A stretch of DNA of 64,000 bases from Granulosicoccaceae bacterium (lineage in GTDB: Bacteria > Pseudomonadota > Gammaproteobacteria > Granulosicoccales > Granulosicoccaceae), in assembly GCA_020629835.1 (NCBI GenBank), contig JAHDCO010000016.1, positions 1-64,000 on the forward strand. Reading direction: 5' to 3'. The notes below the pieces were generated by a model. The model saw only the letters and a list, made by a program, of their open reading frames with translations. It searched no databases and was not told the origin of the DNA. A program made the translations under genes and the position numbers. Of the stretch, positions 36,458 through 45,355 are shown piece after piece (positions within the stretch are counted from its first letter, which is position 1; every line of letters begins with the position of its first letter).

Positions 36458-37204
36458 TCAGTTGATCGACGCCATCCAGTAGAACCCAACCAATCCATAG
36501 GCTGCGCCCGCTAACAGCAACAGCGCACGAACGAGCTTGCTTGGCCAACGAATCCATAGAACCAGGATCATTGCAAGGGCTAACGCAATTTCAATAACTG
36601 ACCACACACGACCGTGATGCGCTGGGTCCCAATAAGAGACGGGTGAACTAAAAATCCAATCACTAAAGGGCCAAAAATGTGGGTGTCCGTCGTTGTGATG
36701 TAGCGGAAGATCGGTAATCACATGCAACAACGCCGCTACGCTAAAGACAAAAAGCGGTCGTTGCAAATACTGGTGAGTACCTAATGGCATCCCGGATTGC
36801 ATCCGCGATTGCATCTGCGAATCAGCATGGATGTCACTCCGATAAGCGCTTCCATACTTGCGTTGACTCAATGCAATACCGACCGAGGCACAGGCTATCG
36901 CCAGGTACACAGGAATAGAATTACTGATCGCGCTAAGCTGCTGCCAAAAGTCCGAGTAATACCATTCACTCCAAATTAACTCATCGGCGACACCTTGCGC
37001 TTTGGCGATCCCCCACATAACAAACAGGGTTGCGTCTGGCGCTAACGCGCCGAAGATCGCAGCGACAGTCATCACCCATGTTGTTTTAGCTTGACTTTCA
37101 CCCACGGTCGAATCGGACTGTGCACGGTTACGTGATGCTGCAACCGACGTTGCTGCGGGCAGTAACGCAACACACGCGAGCAAGATATGAGTTTGAGTAT
37201 TCAT
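36458..37204 (-). CDS. membrane protein of the YdjM/DUF457-like metal-dependent hydrolase type
   Basis: 248 residues with about five hydrophobic segments. NTQTHILLACV at the N-terminus, GALAPDATLF near 55 and the His/Asp-rich HVITDLPLHHNDGHPHFWPFSDW near 170 resemble the conserved His and Asp positions of YdjM/DUF457 membrane hydrolases. The function of these proteins is poorly known. A short Met/Gln/Ser repeat (SQMQSRMQSGM) lies near residue 130. Confidence 0.6.
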   Translation of the reverse strand: MNTQTHILLACVALLPAATSVAASRNRAQSDSTVGESQAKTTWVMTVAAIFGALAPDATLFVMWGIAKAQGVADELIWSEWYYSDFWQQLSAISNSIPVYLAIACASVGIALSQRKYGSAYRSDIHADSQMQSRMQSGMPLGTHQYLQRPLFVFSVAALLHVITDLPLHHNDGHPHFWPFSDWIFSSPVSYWDPAHHGRVWSVIEIALALAMILVLWIRWPSKLVRALLLLAGAAYGLVGFYWMASIN

Positions 37205-37451
37205 GGCAAGAGTAACTCTTTACTGTATCAACCGATCAAAACGAAGCCAGGCAGAGTCCGAACATATTTACCTATAGCAGTAAGGCTATATTGCCTGTTA
37301 CGATTCAGAAATGGTACGCAGGTTTGTGCCCATCTTTCCAGTGCACTCCGTTTAAATAACAACACGTATTACGACGCGACGCTGTTCGGCTTAAGACCAG
37401 CCGCACAACGATTTTTGGGGAACAAGATTCCTCGGTTTAACGGAGAGTACA

Positions 37452-38372
37452 TTGAGCCTAAGTAAAAAAGACATCGAAGCTGCTATTGACGAAGAAGACT
37501 TGGAGATAGATCCGAGAATTTATAGCTTGTACGATCAGTACTGTCACGGCTTTATGAGCCGACGAGACTTCCTTAAAAAAGCCAGCGCAATAACCGTCGC
37601 CGGTGTTTCAGGGCTCACCATGGCCCAGGCACTGTTCCCACGCTATGCTGAGGCGCAAACGGTCTCGTTCACCGATGAACGCATCAAAGCAAACTACGTC
37701 ACCTACGACTCGCCGGGCGGCAACTCAGGTGAGATGAGCGGGTACCTGGTGCAACCCACAACCGATGGCCCACACCCAGCAGTTGTTGTTATTCATGAAA
37801 ACCGCGGATTGAATCCCTACATCGAAGATGTGGCACGTCGGTTAGCCACGGTGGGATTTCTGGCGTTAGCCCCAGACGGTTTACATCCCGTTGGTGGCTA
37901 CCCGGGAAACGATGACGACGGGCGTACCCTGCAAAAGGGTTTAGATCGCGCAAAGTTAATGATCGACATGCATAACAGCGCAAAGTATGTAAAAGGGCAC
38001 GAGTTATCAACCGGAGCCCTGGGCGCAGTCGGTTTCTGTTTTGGCGGTGGTGTCGTAAATTTCCTGGCCACCAAAATGGGTGATGATTTAAAAGCGGGTG
38101 TACCGTTTTATGGCAGCGCGCCACCTGCGGACGAAGTAGCCAATATCTCTGCACCTTTGATGATTCAAAACGCAGAAAACGACGATCGCATAAACGCTCA
38201 ATGGCCTGATTTTGAAACAGCGCTAAAGGCTAATAACATTGAACACGTACGCTATCTGTATGAAGGAACCGGGCACGGTTTCCATAATAACTCGACCCGC
38301 CGATACAACGAGGAAGCTGCAAATTTAGCCTGGGAGAGAACCACCAGTTTCTTTGCTGAAAAACTCAGCTAA
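37452..38372 (+). CDS. Tat-exported dienelactone hydrolase family protein
   Basis: 306 residues from a TTG start at 37452, which has GGAGAG four bases upstream; there is no ATG in a comparable position. The Tat motif MSRRDFLKKAS lies at 35-45 after a 34-residue acidic leader. The alpha/beta-hydrolase domain (about 75-300) has the dienelactone hydrolase Cys nucleophile in GAVGFCFGGG, Asp in NAENDDRIN and His in GTGHGFHN. Many such long Tat-DLH proteins have undefined substrates. Confidence 0.82.
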   Translation: MSLSKKDIEAAIDEEDLEIDPRIYSLYDQYCHGFMSRRDFLKKASAITVAGVSGLTMAQALFPRYAEAQTVSFTDERIKANYVTYDSPGGNSGEMSGYLVQPTTDGPHPAVVVIHENRGLNPYIEDVARRLATVGFLALAPDGLHPVGGYPGNDDDGRTLQKGLDRAKLMIDMHNSAKYVKGHELSTGALGAVGFCFGGGVVNFLATKMGDDLKAGVPFYGSAPPADEVANISAPLMIQNAENDDRINAQWPDFETALKANNIEHVRYLYEGTGHGFHNNSTRRYNEEAANLAWERTTSFFAEKLS

Positions 38373-38387
38373 TACCGAGGTATACAA

Positions 38388-38420
38388 AATCGGAGGAGCA
38401 TCCAATCTGCTCCTCCGATT
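38388..38420. terminator. bidirectional terminator hairpin
   Basis: A 13-bp perfect stem (AATCGGAGGAGCA with TGCTCCTCCGATT) and a 7-base loop lie between the convergent dienelactone hydrolase gene and the ABC ATPase gene. The T-tract is weak, but position and stem strength support termination for both. Confidence 0.7.
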
Positions 38421-38423
38421 CTA

Positions 38424-39179
38424 CTATAGAATTTGGCTCAAAAATTCTTGCGTTCGTGGGTCGTTCGCTTGTTCAAAAAACGTTGCCGGCGGTCCGTGCT
38501 CAACGATAACGCCTCTGTCGGTAAAATAGATGTGGTCGGCGATCTCTTTCGCAAAACCCATTTCGTGTGTGACCAGCATGCACGTCATCCCGTCTTCCGC
38601 TAAATCCTTAATGGTAACCAGCACCTCTTTAACCGTCTCGGGATCCAGCGCGGCGGTAACCTCATCAAACAGCATGATGTCAGGATTCATTGCCAACGAA
38701 CGTGCGATGGCCACGCGCTGCTGCTGGCCACCAGACAGCTCGCCGGGGTAGGCGTTTTCTTTGCCTTGCAGCCGCACTTTCTCTATTAACGATCGTGCGC
38801 GCTTTTCTACCTCCGCTTTATCCTGTTTCAGTACCTTAATTGGCGCCATCATGATGTTCTCCAGCGCGGTTTTATGCGGGAAGAGGTTGTACTGCTGAAA
38901 CACCATGCCGACTTTTTTGCGTAGTTCCAGCTTATCCAGCGCCTTATCATTAACTTCCTGGCCTTCCACCTGAATGGACCCCGATTGGATATCGTTGAGA
39001 GCATTCACACAGCGGATCAAGGTGGATTTACCCGAACCCGATGGGCCGATGATGCAGATTACCTCACCCTTCATAACGTCCATAGAAATGCCTTTCAGCA
39101 CCTCCAGATCTCCAAAGGACTTGTGTACGTCCTTGATGGATACGATGGGTTGATCCTCGGTCCAGGCAGGTTGTGACAT
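38424..39179 (-). CDS. polar amino acid ABC transporter ATP-binding protein
   Basis: 251 residues of the GlnQ/HisP/AapP group. Walker A is GPSGSGKST (about 43-51), the Q-loop lies in GMVFQQYNLFPH, the signature is LSGGQQQR and Walker B is IMLFDEVTAALD. It is the last gene of the four-gene transporter operon read from 41779 down. It powers import of an amino acid or amine. Confidence 0.92.
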   Translation of the reverse strand: MSQPAWTEDQPIVSIKDVHKSFGDLEVLKGISMDVMKGEVICIIGPSGSGKSTLIRCVNALNDIQSGSIQVEGQEVNDKALDKLELRKKVGMVFQQYNLFPHKTALENIMMAPIKVLKQDKAEVEKRARSLIEKVRLQGKENAYPGELSGGQQQRVAIARSLAMNPDIMLFDEVTAALDPETVKEVLVTIKDLAEDGMTCMLVTHEMGFAKEIADHIYFTDRGVIVEHGPPATFFEQANDPRTQEFLSQIL

Positions 39180-39188
39180 GGGTGGTCC

Positions 39189-40088
39189 TTATAGTTTGAC
39201 GGCGAACCGCCGTTCCAAAGCAATCGTTGCGCGCGCAATGGGGTAGCAGTAAGCAAAGAAGATGAGCAGGGCGAAGCCATAAAACGGAACCAGTAGTTCC
39301 GGCTTATTGTTTTCCGCTTCAATCGCTTGACGACTGAGTGTAATGATCTCTTCCACACCTAACAAAGAACACAGAGGTGTTGCCATCGTCAGAATGGCGT
39401 ACCAGTTCATCCACGGCGGAATCATGCGCTTAAAGCACTGCGGTAGGATGATCTGCCATAGTGTTTGCTGACGCGTGTACGCCAAAGACTCCGCGGCCTC
39501 CCATTGACCACTGGGCACCGAATTAATGGCCCCCCTGACAACCTCGGAGATGTTAGCCATTATGGGTAAACACAACCCAAACACCGCTTTCATCCAGTCC
39601 GGTATTCGAATGATGGTGTCACCAAATTCAATCTCATAAGGTAAGGCCAGCAACACGATAAACAGCAATACCAACCACGGGGAATTACGAAACACCTGGG
39701 TTATAACCTGCGCAGGAAAACGAATGACCCACAACGGAGAAATTTGCATCAAACCTAAGATAACGCCGAGTACGGTGCCAATAAGCATGGCAAAAAACGA
39801 AATCACGACATTGAAGAAAAAGCCACCCGTAACAATAAACGGAATCCATCGCCATAAGGCTTGAAACGCATCGCTCATTGTGTAAGTGCTGGATGCGTAG
39901 CTGGCCATGGGCCAAGCGCTTAAAGCCAGTGCAAAAACCAACCATGCCCAAAGCGGGGTAGAGACCAGCCACCGCGAAAACAACAAATCATCAGCGGCCC
40001 CTGCGGGAACGGCGGTGTAGGGTTTTAGTACGGCAAATTTGGTTAACGCCGGTTTATCTATACCGGGAATGGGGTGTTTGATCCACAT
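39189..40088 (-). CDS. polar amino acid ABC transporter permease
   Basis: 299 residues. The HisM/GlnP-type domain (about 90-295) has the EAA loop near LCLPIMANISEVVRGAINSVPSGQWEAA. An N-terminal extension of about 55 residues precedes the first helix. It pairs with the permease at 40092 and overlaps neither neighbour. Substrate not identifiable. Confidence 0.88.
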   Translation of the reverse strand: MWIKHPIPGIDKPALTKFAVLKPYTAVPAGAADDLLFSRWLVSTPLWAWLVFALALSAWPMASYASSTYTMSDAFQALWRWIPFIVTGGFFFNVVISFFAMLIGTVLGVILGLMQISPLWVIRFPAQVITQVFRNSPWLVLLFIVLLALPYEIEFGDTIIRIPDWMKAVFGLCLPIMANISEVVRGAINSVPSGQWEAAESLAYTRQQTLWQIILPQCFKRMIPPWMNWYAILTMATPLCSLLGVEEIITLSRQAIEAENNKPELLVPFYGFALLIFFAYCYPIARATIALERRFAVKL

Positions 40089-40091
40089 AGT

Positions 40092-40850
40092 CTATCCCCC
40101 GTACCCTGGAATTCGCATGGCTCTTTCCCAACGGCTCATTCCAAGCACCAGTATGCCCACCAAAAAGATAAAAGACAGGAATAATAAAATCATTGTGGGG
40201 TATTGCGCACTGGGGTAGTCGCTCCAAATACTCACCGATTGATATAAGAGTTCTGGCACTGCGATGGCAATGGCTTGTGTTGTGGTTTTGACTAAGTTGA
40301 CCAGATTATTGTTCAACGCAGGCAAGGACACACGAAATGCCAGTGGCAGAACCACATCCATGTAGGTTTGCAAGCGTGAAAAACCCAGAGCACTGGCCGC
40401 TTCTTGGGTTGACTCAGGCACCGCTTCAATGCCTGAACGAAAAATCTCTACATTGAACGCGCCGGCAAAGAACGACAAAGAAATTATGGCCCAACCAATA
40501 TTCGATACCAGAGGCACCTCGGTCCAGCCATCGGGGCCCGTGACTGTTGGTGTGAATTGGCCCAACGCAAAGTAGAAGAAAAGCAGTTGCACGAACGGTG
40601 GGGTGTTACGAAAAAACTGAATATAGCCTTGGACGATACGACGCACCCATTTCGAGGGTGAGCTTTGCATCCACGCGCCAACTACGCCGATAACCACGGA
40701 AAAAAACACACACGCAATGGACAGCACAATCGTGTGCTGAAACCCTTTGACAATGCGTGCCCACTGACGGGGTTCGTAAAAAAAGATGAAGTTCCAACGC
40801 GGATGATCTTCAGCGAGCGTCCGAAAAAACTCGGTGAAAGCTTCAAGCAT
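40092..40850 (-). CDS. polar amino acid ABC transporter permease
   Basis: 252 residues with about five hydrophobic segments and the conserved loop AGAFNVEIFRSGIEAVPESTQEAASALG, typical of HisQ/GlnP-type inner-membrane subunits. It lies 3 bases before the second permease and 90 bases after the binding-protein gene, with a hairpin in that gap. Confidence 0.88.
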   Translation of the reverse strand: MLEAFTEFFRTLAEDHPRWNFIFFYEPRQWARIVKGFQHTIVLSIACVFFSVVIGVVGAWMQSSPSKWVRRIVQGYIQFFRNTPPFVQLLFFYFALGQFTPTVTGPDGWTEVPLVSNIGWAIISLSFFAGAFNVEIFRSGIEAVPESTQEAASALGFSRLQTYMDVVLPLAFRVSLPALNNNLVNLVKTTTQAIAIAVPELLYQSVSIWSDYPSAQYPTMILLFLSFIFLVGILVLGMSRWERAMRIPGYGG

Positions 40851-40892
40851 GGCGATTATCCATGGGGCACCCTGGTTGCCGAGAAAACGAAA

Positions 40893-40924
40893 CGCCCGGA
40901 GATCAGAACAACAATCCCCGGGCG
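40893..40924 (-). terminator. partial terminator/attenuator between binding protein and permease genes
   Basis: CGCCCGG at 40893-40899 pairs with CCGGGCG at 40918-40924. On the minus strand the stem is followed by TTTCGTTTTC. Such hairpins commonly reduce read-through so that the binding protein is made in excess over the membrane subunits. Confidence 0.6.
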
Positions 40925-40939
40925 ATTACAGCACCGACT

Positions 40940-41779
40940 TTATTCAGCGAGCCAATCGCTATAGGCTGCATTTTTGTCCGCAAGGTATGCGGTGGGTTGA
41001 ATACCCCACTTTTCTTCCAGTTCGATCAACTTTCCCGACTGGTGTAAGTTAAATGTTAGACCCGACATGAAGTGACCAAACACACAGTCTTTCTCGGCCA
41101 GCGGGACTGCTAAACCCCATGGGTTGTCATCTTCCGAAGCTAATGGCATTTCAAATTCGTCGTAATCACCGGATGATAAATCAGAACCGATAGATGAATC
41201 GTCATATACCCAGGCGACACACTTCTTATCACGAAGCGCCTGCTTGGCTTCTGCATTGCCCGTAAACGCAACGATTTCTACGCCATAGCGTTCCGTAACC
41301 ACTTCGTTGTAGAAAGCACCTTGCTTGCCGCAGACTTTCTTACCACGTAAGTCTTCCCATTCAGTGAAGCCTAGCGCTTTGGGAGACATGATATTTGTGC
41401 CCGATGTGTAGTAGTTTGGCTGGGTAATGCCTACGATTTCACGCCGATCAGCACGATCAGACATGGTGGCAATCATCATATCGATTTTGCCTTGTTCCAG
41501 GAATTGCATTCGGTTAGACGACTGCACCGCTACTGTTTCCAGTTCAACACCCATAGCGTCCGCAGCTGCTTGAGCTAAATCGATTTCCATACCAACAATA
41601 CTGCCATCAGTACTTCGGTAACCCCAGGGTTTGTAGTCGGCTTTTACACCGACAACCACTTTCCCACGCTCCATGACTTTATTCCAGACATCGTTCGTGC
41701 AGGCCGCTTGTGCAGCTGACGACAGACTACCTAAGGTGGTGGCTACCACAGCGGCTAAGCCAATTTTTTTCATGTTCAA
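40940..41779 (-). CDS. amino acid ABC transporter substrate-binding protein
   Basis: 279 residues with a Sec signal peptide (about 1-25, AQAAC). The SBP_bac_3 fold shows GKVVVGVKADYKPWGYR, MEIDLAQAAADAMG and a mid-segment with four cysteines overall, two of which may form a disulfide. First gene of the operon downstream of the RpiR regulator. Proximity to a dimethylglycine dehydrogenase-like gene suggests a methylated amino acid, which is inference only. Confidence 0.87.
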   Translation of the reverse strand: MNMKKIGLAAVVATTLGSLSSAAQAACTNDVWNKVMERGKVVVGVKADYKPWGYRSTDGSIVGMEIDLAQAAADAMGVELETVAVQSSNRMQFLEQGKIDMMIATMSDRADRREIVGITQPNYYTSGTNIMSPKALGFTEWEDLRGKKVCGKQGAFYNEVVTERYGVEIVAFTGNAEAKQALRDKKCVAWVYDDSSIGSDLSSGDYDEFEMPLASEDDNPWGLAVPLAEKDCVFGHFMSGLTFNLHQSGKLIELEEKWGIQPTAYLADKNAAYSDWLAE

Positions 41780-41826
41780 GTTCTTCTCTCCGGTTTACGG
41801 CGCTTCACGCCATGTGAGGTAAGCGA

Positions 41827-41848
41827 TTCATCGCATCTTGGCGATGAA
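41827..41848. other. hairpin between rpiR-like and binding protein genes
   Basis: TTCATCGC at 41827-41834 pairs perfectly with GCGATGAA at 41841-41848 (6-base loop). It lies in the leader of the binding-protein gene, about 50 bases after the RpiR stop. It could be an mRNA leader structure or weak terminator; there is no T-run. Confidence 0.3.
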
Positions 41849-41893
41849 GTGCAACCACGACTAACTGCATACTACTGTAATACCCGTACTACA

Positions 41894-42766
41894 TTACAAA
41901 GCTTGCGCTATCGCGTCCAATCGATGGTTTTGCGCAACCGTATTCTGTATCTGTTCAACGGCCGAATCGCCCGCTCGAGCTACCAACATCGCAGTCAGTG
42001 TTTCGATTAATACCAAGGTTGATGCATACGATACAAAGAAATGAGGACTGTCAACTTTTTGAATGAAGACATGCTGCGCGTATTTGATCGCCGGAAATGC
42101 ATGACTATCTGTGATCAGAATTACCGAAGCACCGCGTTCTGCAGCCATTTGTGTGGCGAGTACAGCGCGTTTGGCGTAGGGCGATTTGGAAATAACTACA
42201 ACAGCATCATATGACGTTAGGCGGCTTACTGAGCTCGCTAAAGTCACCCCATTACTGCCTGCAACACTCCAGCGACCATCAAACCAACTTGTTAAGTAGG
42301 CAAAGTAATCGGCAAAGCTCGCCGAACTTAATGCACCAATTAAGATCACTCGATCGGCTTCAGCCAGAGAACTCACAGCGGATTCAAGCAGATCCTCATC
42401 CACGTCACTAAGCATAGATTCGATATTACTCACGCACGCCTGCACTTGGCGAGGCAACACCGGCTGACGTGCATCGTTACTGAGCTGCTGGGCTTTGTTG
42501 GCTAATTGATTGGATTGGCTCGCTAATTCATCTCGTGCACAGTCTCTCAATGACTCATAGTCTTCAAACCCAATGGCGCGAGCTAAACGCGAAAAACTGG
42601 AAGGCGAAAGGTTACTTTCCGCGGCAACAGATCTTAATGAGCGAGTCGCAATCGCAAAGCCGTTGTTAACAATAAAGTCCGCTGCCGATTTCAATGCACC
42701 ACTGAGTTCGTTGTAGTGATCGGCAATCAATGCCTGAACACTCAATTTTGTGTTGTTGACCACCAT
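41894..42766 (-). CDS. RpiR/MurR-family transcriptional regulator
   Basis: 290 residues from the ATG at 42766. The N-terminal RpiR helix-turn-helix domain (about 5-75) contains RSLRSVAAESNLSPSSFSRLARAIGF. The C-terminal SIS sugar-phosphate-type domain (about 125-260) has LIGALSSASFADYFAYL and VVVISKSPYAK. Upstream in-frame ATGs up to 42823 lie inside operator-like palindromes, so I reject them. It probably represses both its own operon (with the ABC transporter) and the divergent dehydrogenase gene. Confidence 0.87.
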   Translation of the reverse strand: MVVNNTKLSVQALIADHYNELSGALKSAADFIVNNGFAIATRSLRSVAAESNLSPSSFSRLARAIGFEDYESLRDCARDELASQSNQLANKAQQLSNDARQPVLPRQVQACVSNIESMLSDVDEDLLESAVSSLAEADRVILIGALSSASFADYFAYLTSWFDGRWSVAGSNGVTLASSVSRLTSYDAVVVISKSPYAKRAVLATQMAAERGASVILITDSHAFPAIKYAQHVFIQKVDSPHFFVSYASTLVLIETLTAMLVARAGDSAVEQIQNTVAQNHRLDAIAQAL

Positions 42767-42782
42767 GAAACGCAGTGTTTCA
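42766..42782. promoter_or_regulatory. RpiR operator candidate, site 1
   Basis: TGAAAC-GCAGT-GTTTCA forms a 17-bp inverted repeat with 6-bp arms, starting on the last base of the RpiR start codon. It has the same half-sites as the palindrome at 42806-42823, consistent with autoregulation. Confidence 0.6.
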
Positions 42783-42805
42783 AACGTATTATTAATTGTC
42801 AAGTT

Positions 42806-42823
42806 TTGAAACATATGTTTCAA
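42806..42823. promoter_or_regulatory. RpiR operator candidate, site 2 (18-bp perfect palindrome)
   Basis: TTGAAACATATGTTTCAA is a perfect palindrome 28 bases upstream of the dehydrogenase ATG. Together with site 1 it gives two TGAAAC/GTTTCA operators in one 84-base divergent spacer. Confidence 0.65.
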
Positions 42824-42850
42824 TCAATCAATATCGCATGGAGTCAGCCA

Positions 42851-45283
42851 ATGAACACTCAGCTTCCCACCCAAGCATCGGTTGTGGTTATCGGTGGGGG
42901 CATCATGGGGTGTTCAACGCTCTACCACTTAGCGCAGTTGGGGGTACGCGACGCCATCTTATTAGAGCGTAACGCATTAACCAGTGGTACCACGTGGCAC
43001 TCCGCTGCCCAGGTACGCGCGCTGCGCCATTCGCGTAACCTGACTCGAATGATTCAGTACTCGGTGGAGCTGTACAGCCAACTTGAGAAAGAAACGGGTC
43101 AATCCGTGGGTTGGATACAGGAGGGGTCGTTGTCTATCGCCACTCAGCCGGATCGACTTGTACACATAAAACGGCAACAGGCATTGGCTCGGGCTTATGG
43201 GGTTGATGCAACGTCTGTGTCTGCGGAGGAAGCAAAAGAGCGTTGGCCACTCATGAACGCCGAAGACGTCCTGGGCGCTGTATGGTCACCTGATGATGGA
43301 CGCGTTTCTCCCAGTGATGTGTGTGCTGCTTTAATAAAAGCGGCGAAGCACCTGGGAGCAAGCGTATTCGAACAGACAGCGGTTACCGGGGTCCTGACCG
43401 AGAACAATCGAATACGCGGTGTTGAAACGTCCAGCGGTACCGTTCGTTGCGATGCGATTGCCTTATGCGCTGGTCTGTGGTCACGTGACGTTGGTGCAAT
43501 GGCGGGGGCCGACGTTCCAGCGTTGGCTTGTGAACACTTTTACTTACTCACCAGACCCATCGAAGGTATTACCGGCAATACACCCACATTGTCCGACCAT
43601 GACAGTCATCTGTATATTCGCGACGATTCGGGTGGTTTATTGGTTGGTTGTTTCGAACCCATGGGAAAACCCATTAAGCCCGGGACCTTGGATGCCAATT
43701 TTGAATTCGGTTTGTTGGCTGAGGATTGGGACCACTTTGAGCCAATGATGCAAAACGCCCTGCACAGGCTGCCTGTGTTAGCAGATGCAGAAGTCAAGAT
43801 GCTTTTAAACGGTCCCGAAAGTTTCACACCGGACGGTACGTTTATGTTGGGTGAAACCGCAGAGACGCAAGGGCTCTTCCTCGGCTGCGGCATGAACTCT
43901 GTTGGCATGGCCTCCGGTGGTGGCGCTGGCATGAACCTAGCGCATAACATTGTGCACGGAGCACCCGCTTACGATCTTAGCGAAGCCGATGCAAAACGGT
44001 TTGCGCCAGTATTTAACTCGGTAGAACACCTAATGGCGAGGGCTCCTGAGATTTTAGGGACACACTACGACATTGCATACCCGGCAAAGCAACTGAAGAC
44101 AGCACGACATCTGCGCCGTTCGCCGTTGCAGGGGCGGTTCGATCAATTACGTGCTTTCTACGGGCAAGTCTTCGCCTGGGAACGGCCACTGTATTTCGGC
44201 GCTGGATCCTCTCCACGGCTAACCTTCAAGCAACCAGATTGGTTTGAACATGTACGCGAGGAAGTTTTAGCTTGTCATCAATCAGCTGCCGTGTTTGATT
44301 TATCAACCTTTGGAAAGATCGATGTGCAAGGTGAAGACGCTGAAGCGTTCTTAATGAAAACCTGCGCAGGTTATGTAAATCGCAAGCCCGGCTCAGTGAT
44401 CTACAGCGCTGTATTAAATCAACGCGGTACTTATGAAAGTGACATTACACTCCAACGCCTGAGCGAATCGCACTATCGTCTGTTTGTTGGTTCAAGCGCT
44501 ATCCGTAAAGACCTCGCGTGGTTTCAACGGGCGCTTCAGAAAACCGAATTCAAGGTTTCAATCACCGATGTTACAGAAAGCTTCGCATCGCTGGCGTTAA
44601 TGGGACCTGACGCATCAGCCATTTCCAAAACACTCGGAGCATCACTTGACGCACTGCCGTATTTCAAACACCAGCAGGATGTAATCGCTGGCGTTCCAGT
44701 TCTTGCTGCGCGAGTGTCTTATGTAGGAGAAGCAGGGTGGGAGCTTACGTGTGAGCTAACCAAGGTATGCACCTTATTTGATGCTCTGGTAAAAGCAGGT
44801 GCACGACCTGCAGGTCTGTTTGCACAAACGTCAATGCGTATTGAAAAAGGCTTTCGGGCTATGGGCCACGAGCTGGACTCAGACGTTACACCCTACGATG
44901 TGGGTTTGATGCAGTTCACACGAAAAGAGGGCGGTTTTGTCGGTTATGAGGCCCTACAAGAACAGACAAAAAAGCCGAATTCCAAACAACTGGTATCACT
45001 ACTATTCGACGATGTTACCGCGGTACCTCTGGGCCACGAACCACTGATTTACAATGACCATATCGTCGGTCAAACCACTTCGTGTGCTTTCGGCTATCGA
45101 GTCGGTCAACCGATCGCATTAGCGCATTCAAAGGAAGTGATATCTGCAGGTGCAACGGTGCATGTGGATATTGCGGGTAGCTTGTATAGATGCCGCGTTC
45201 AGACTGAACCTGTGTTCGACGCAGCAGGACACCACATGAAGCGCTTCACTAAAGCTGTTAGCCAGACGATGGGAAACAATTAG
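42851..45283 (+). CDS. dimethylglycine/sarcosine dehydrogenase-like FAD and GcvT-fold protein
   Basis: 810 residues from the ATG at 42851; a longer in-frame extension upstream reads through the operators and is rejected. The FAD loop is GGGIMG (about 15-20), the flavin-linking His is residue 50 in SGTTWHSAAQ, and the GcvT-like domain from about 420 has GEAGWELTCEL. It is controlled together with the RpiR/ABC operon by palindromic sites. This third paralogue is the only one linked to a transporter, which suggests uptake followed by demethylation of the same compound. Confidence 0.87.
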   Translation: MNTQLPTQASVVVIGGGIMGCSTLYHLAQLGVRDAILLERNALTSGTTWHSAAQVRALRHSRNLTRMIQYSVELYSQLEKETGQSVGWIQEGSLSIATQPDRLVHIKRQQALARAYGVDATSVSAEEAKERWPLMNAEDVLGAVWSPDDGRVSPSDVCAALIKAAKHLGASVFEQTAVTGVLTENNRIRGVETSSGTVRCDAIALCAGLWSRDVGAMAGADVPALACEHFYLLTRPIEGITGNTPTLSDHDSHLYIRDDSGGLLVGCFEPMGKPIKPGTLDANFEFGLLAEDWDHFEPMMQNALHRLPVLADAEVKMLLNGPESFTPDGTFMLGETAETQGLFLGCGMNSVGMASGGGAGMNLAHNIVHGAPAYDLSEADAKRFAPVFNSVEHLMARAPEILGTHYDIAYPAKQLKTARHLRRSPLQGRFDQLRAFYGQVFAWERPLYFGAGSSPRLTFKQPDWFEHVREEVLACHQSAAVFDLSTFGKIDVQGEDAEAFLMKTCAGYVNRKPGSVIYSAVLNQRGTYESDITLQRLSESHYRLFVGSSAIRKDLAWFQRALQKTEFKVSITDVTESFASLALMGPDASAISKTLGASLDALPYFKHQQDVIAGVPVLAARVSYVGEAGWELTCELTKVCTLFDALVKAGARPAGLFAQTSMRIEKGFRAMGHELDSDVTPYDVGLMQFTRKEGGFVGYEALQEQTKKPNSKQLVSLLFDDVTAVPLGHEPLIYNDHIVGQTTSCAFGYRVGQPIALAHSKEVISAGATVHVDIAGSLYRCRVQTEPVFDAAGHHMKRFTKAVSQTMGNN

Positions 45284-45355
45284 CCTGTCCCCATCTGTCT
45301 GGCAGAGAACCAAGCAATCACCACGAGGAGTTGCCCTTCGTCTGTAGCTGCAAAC

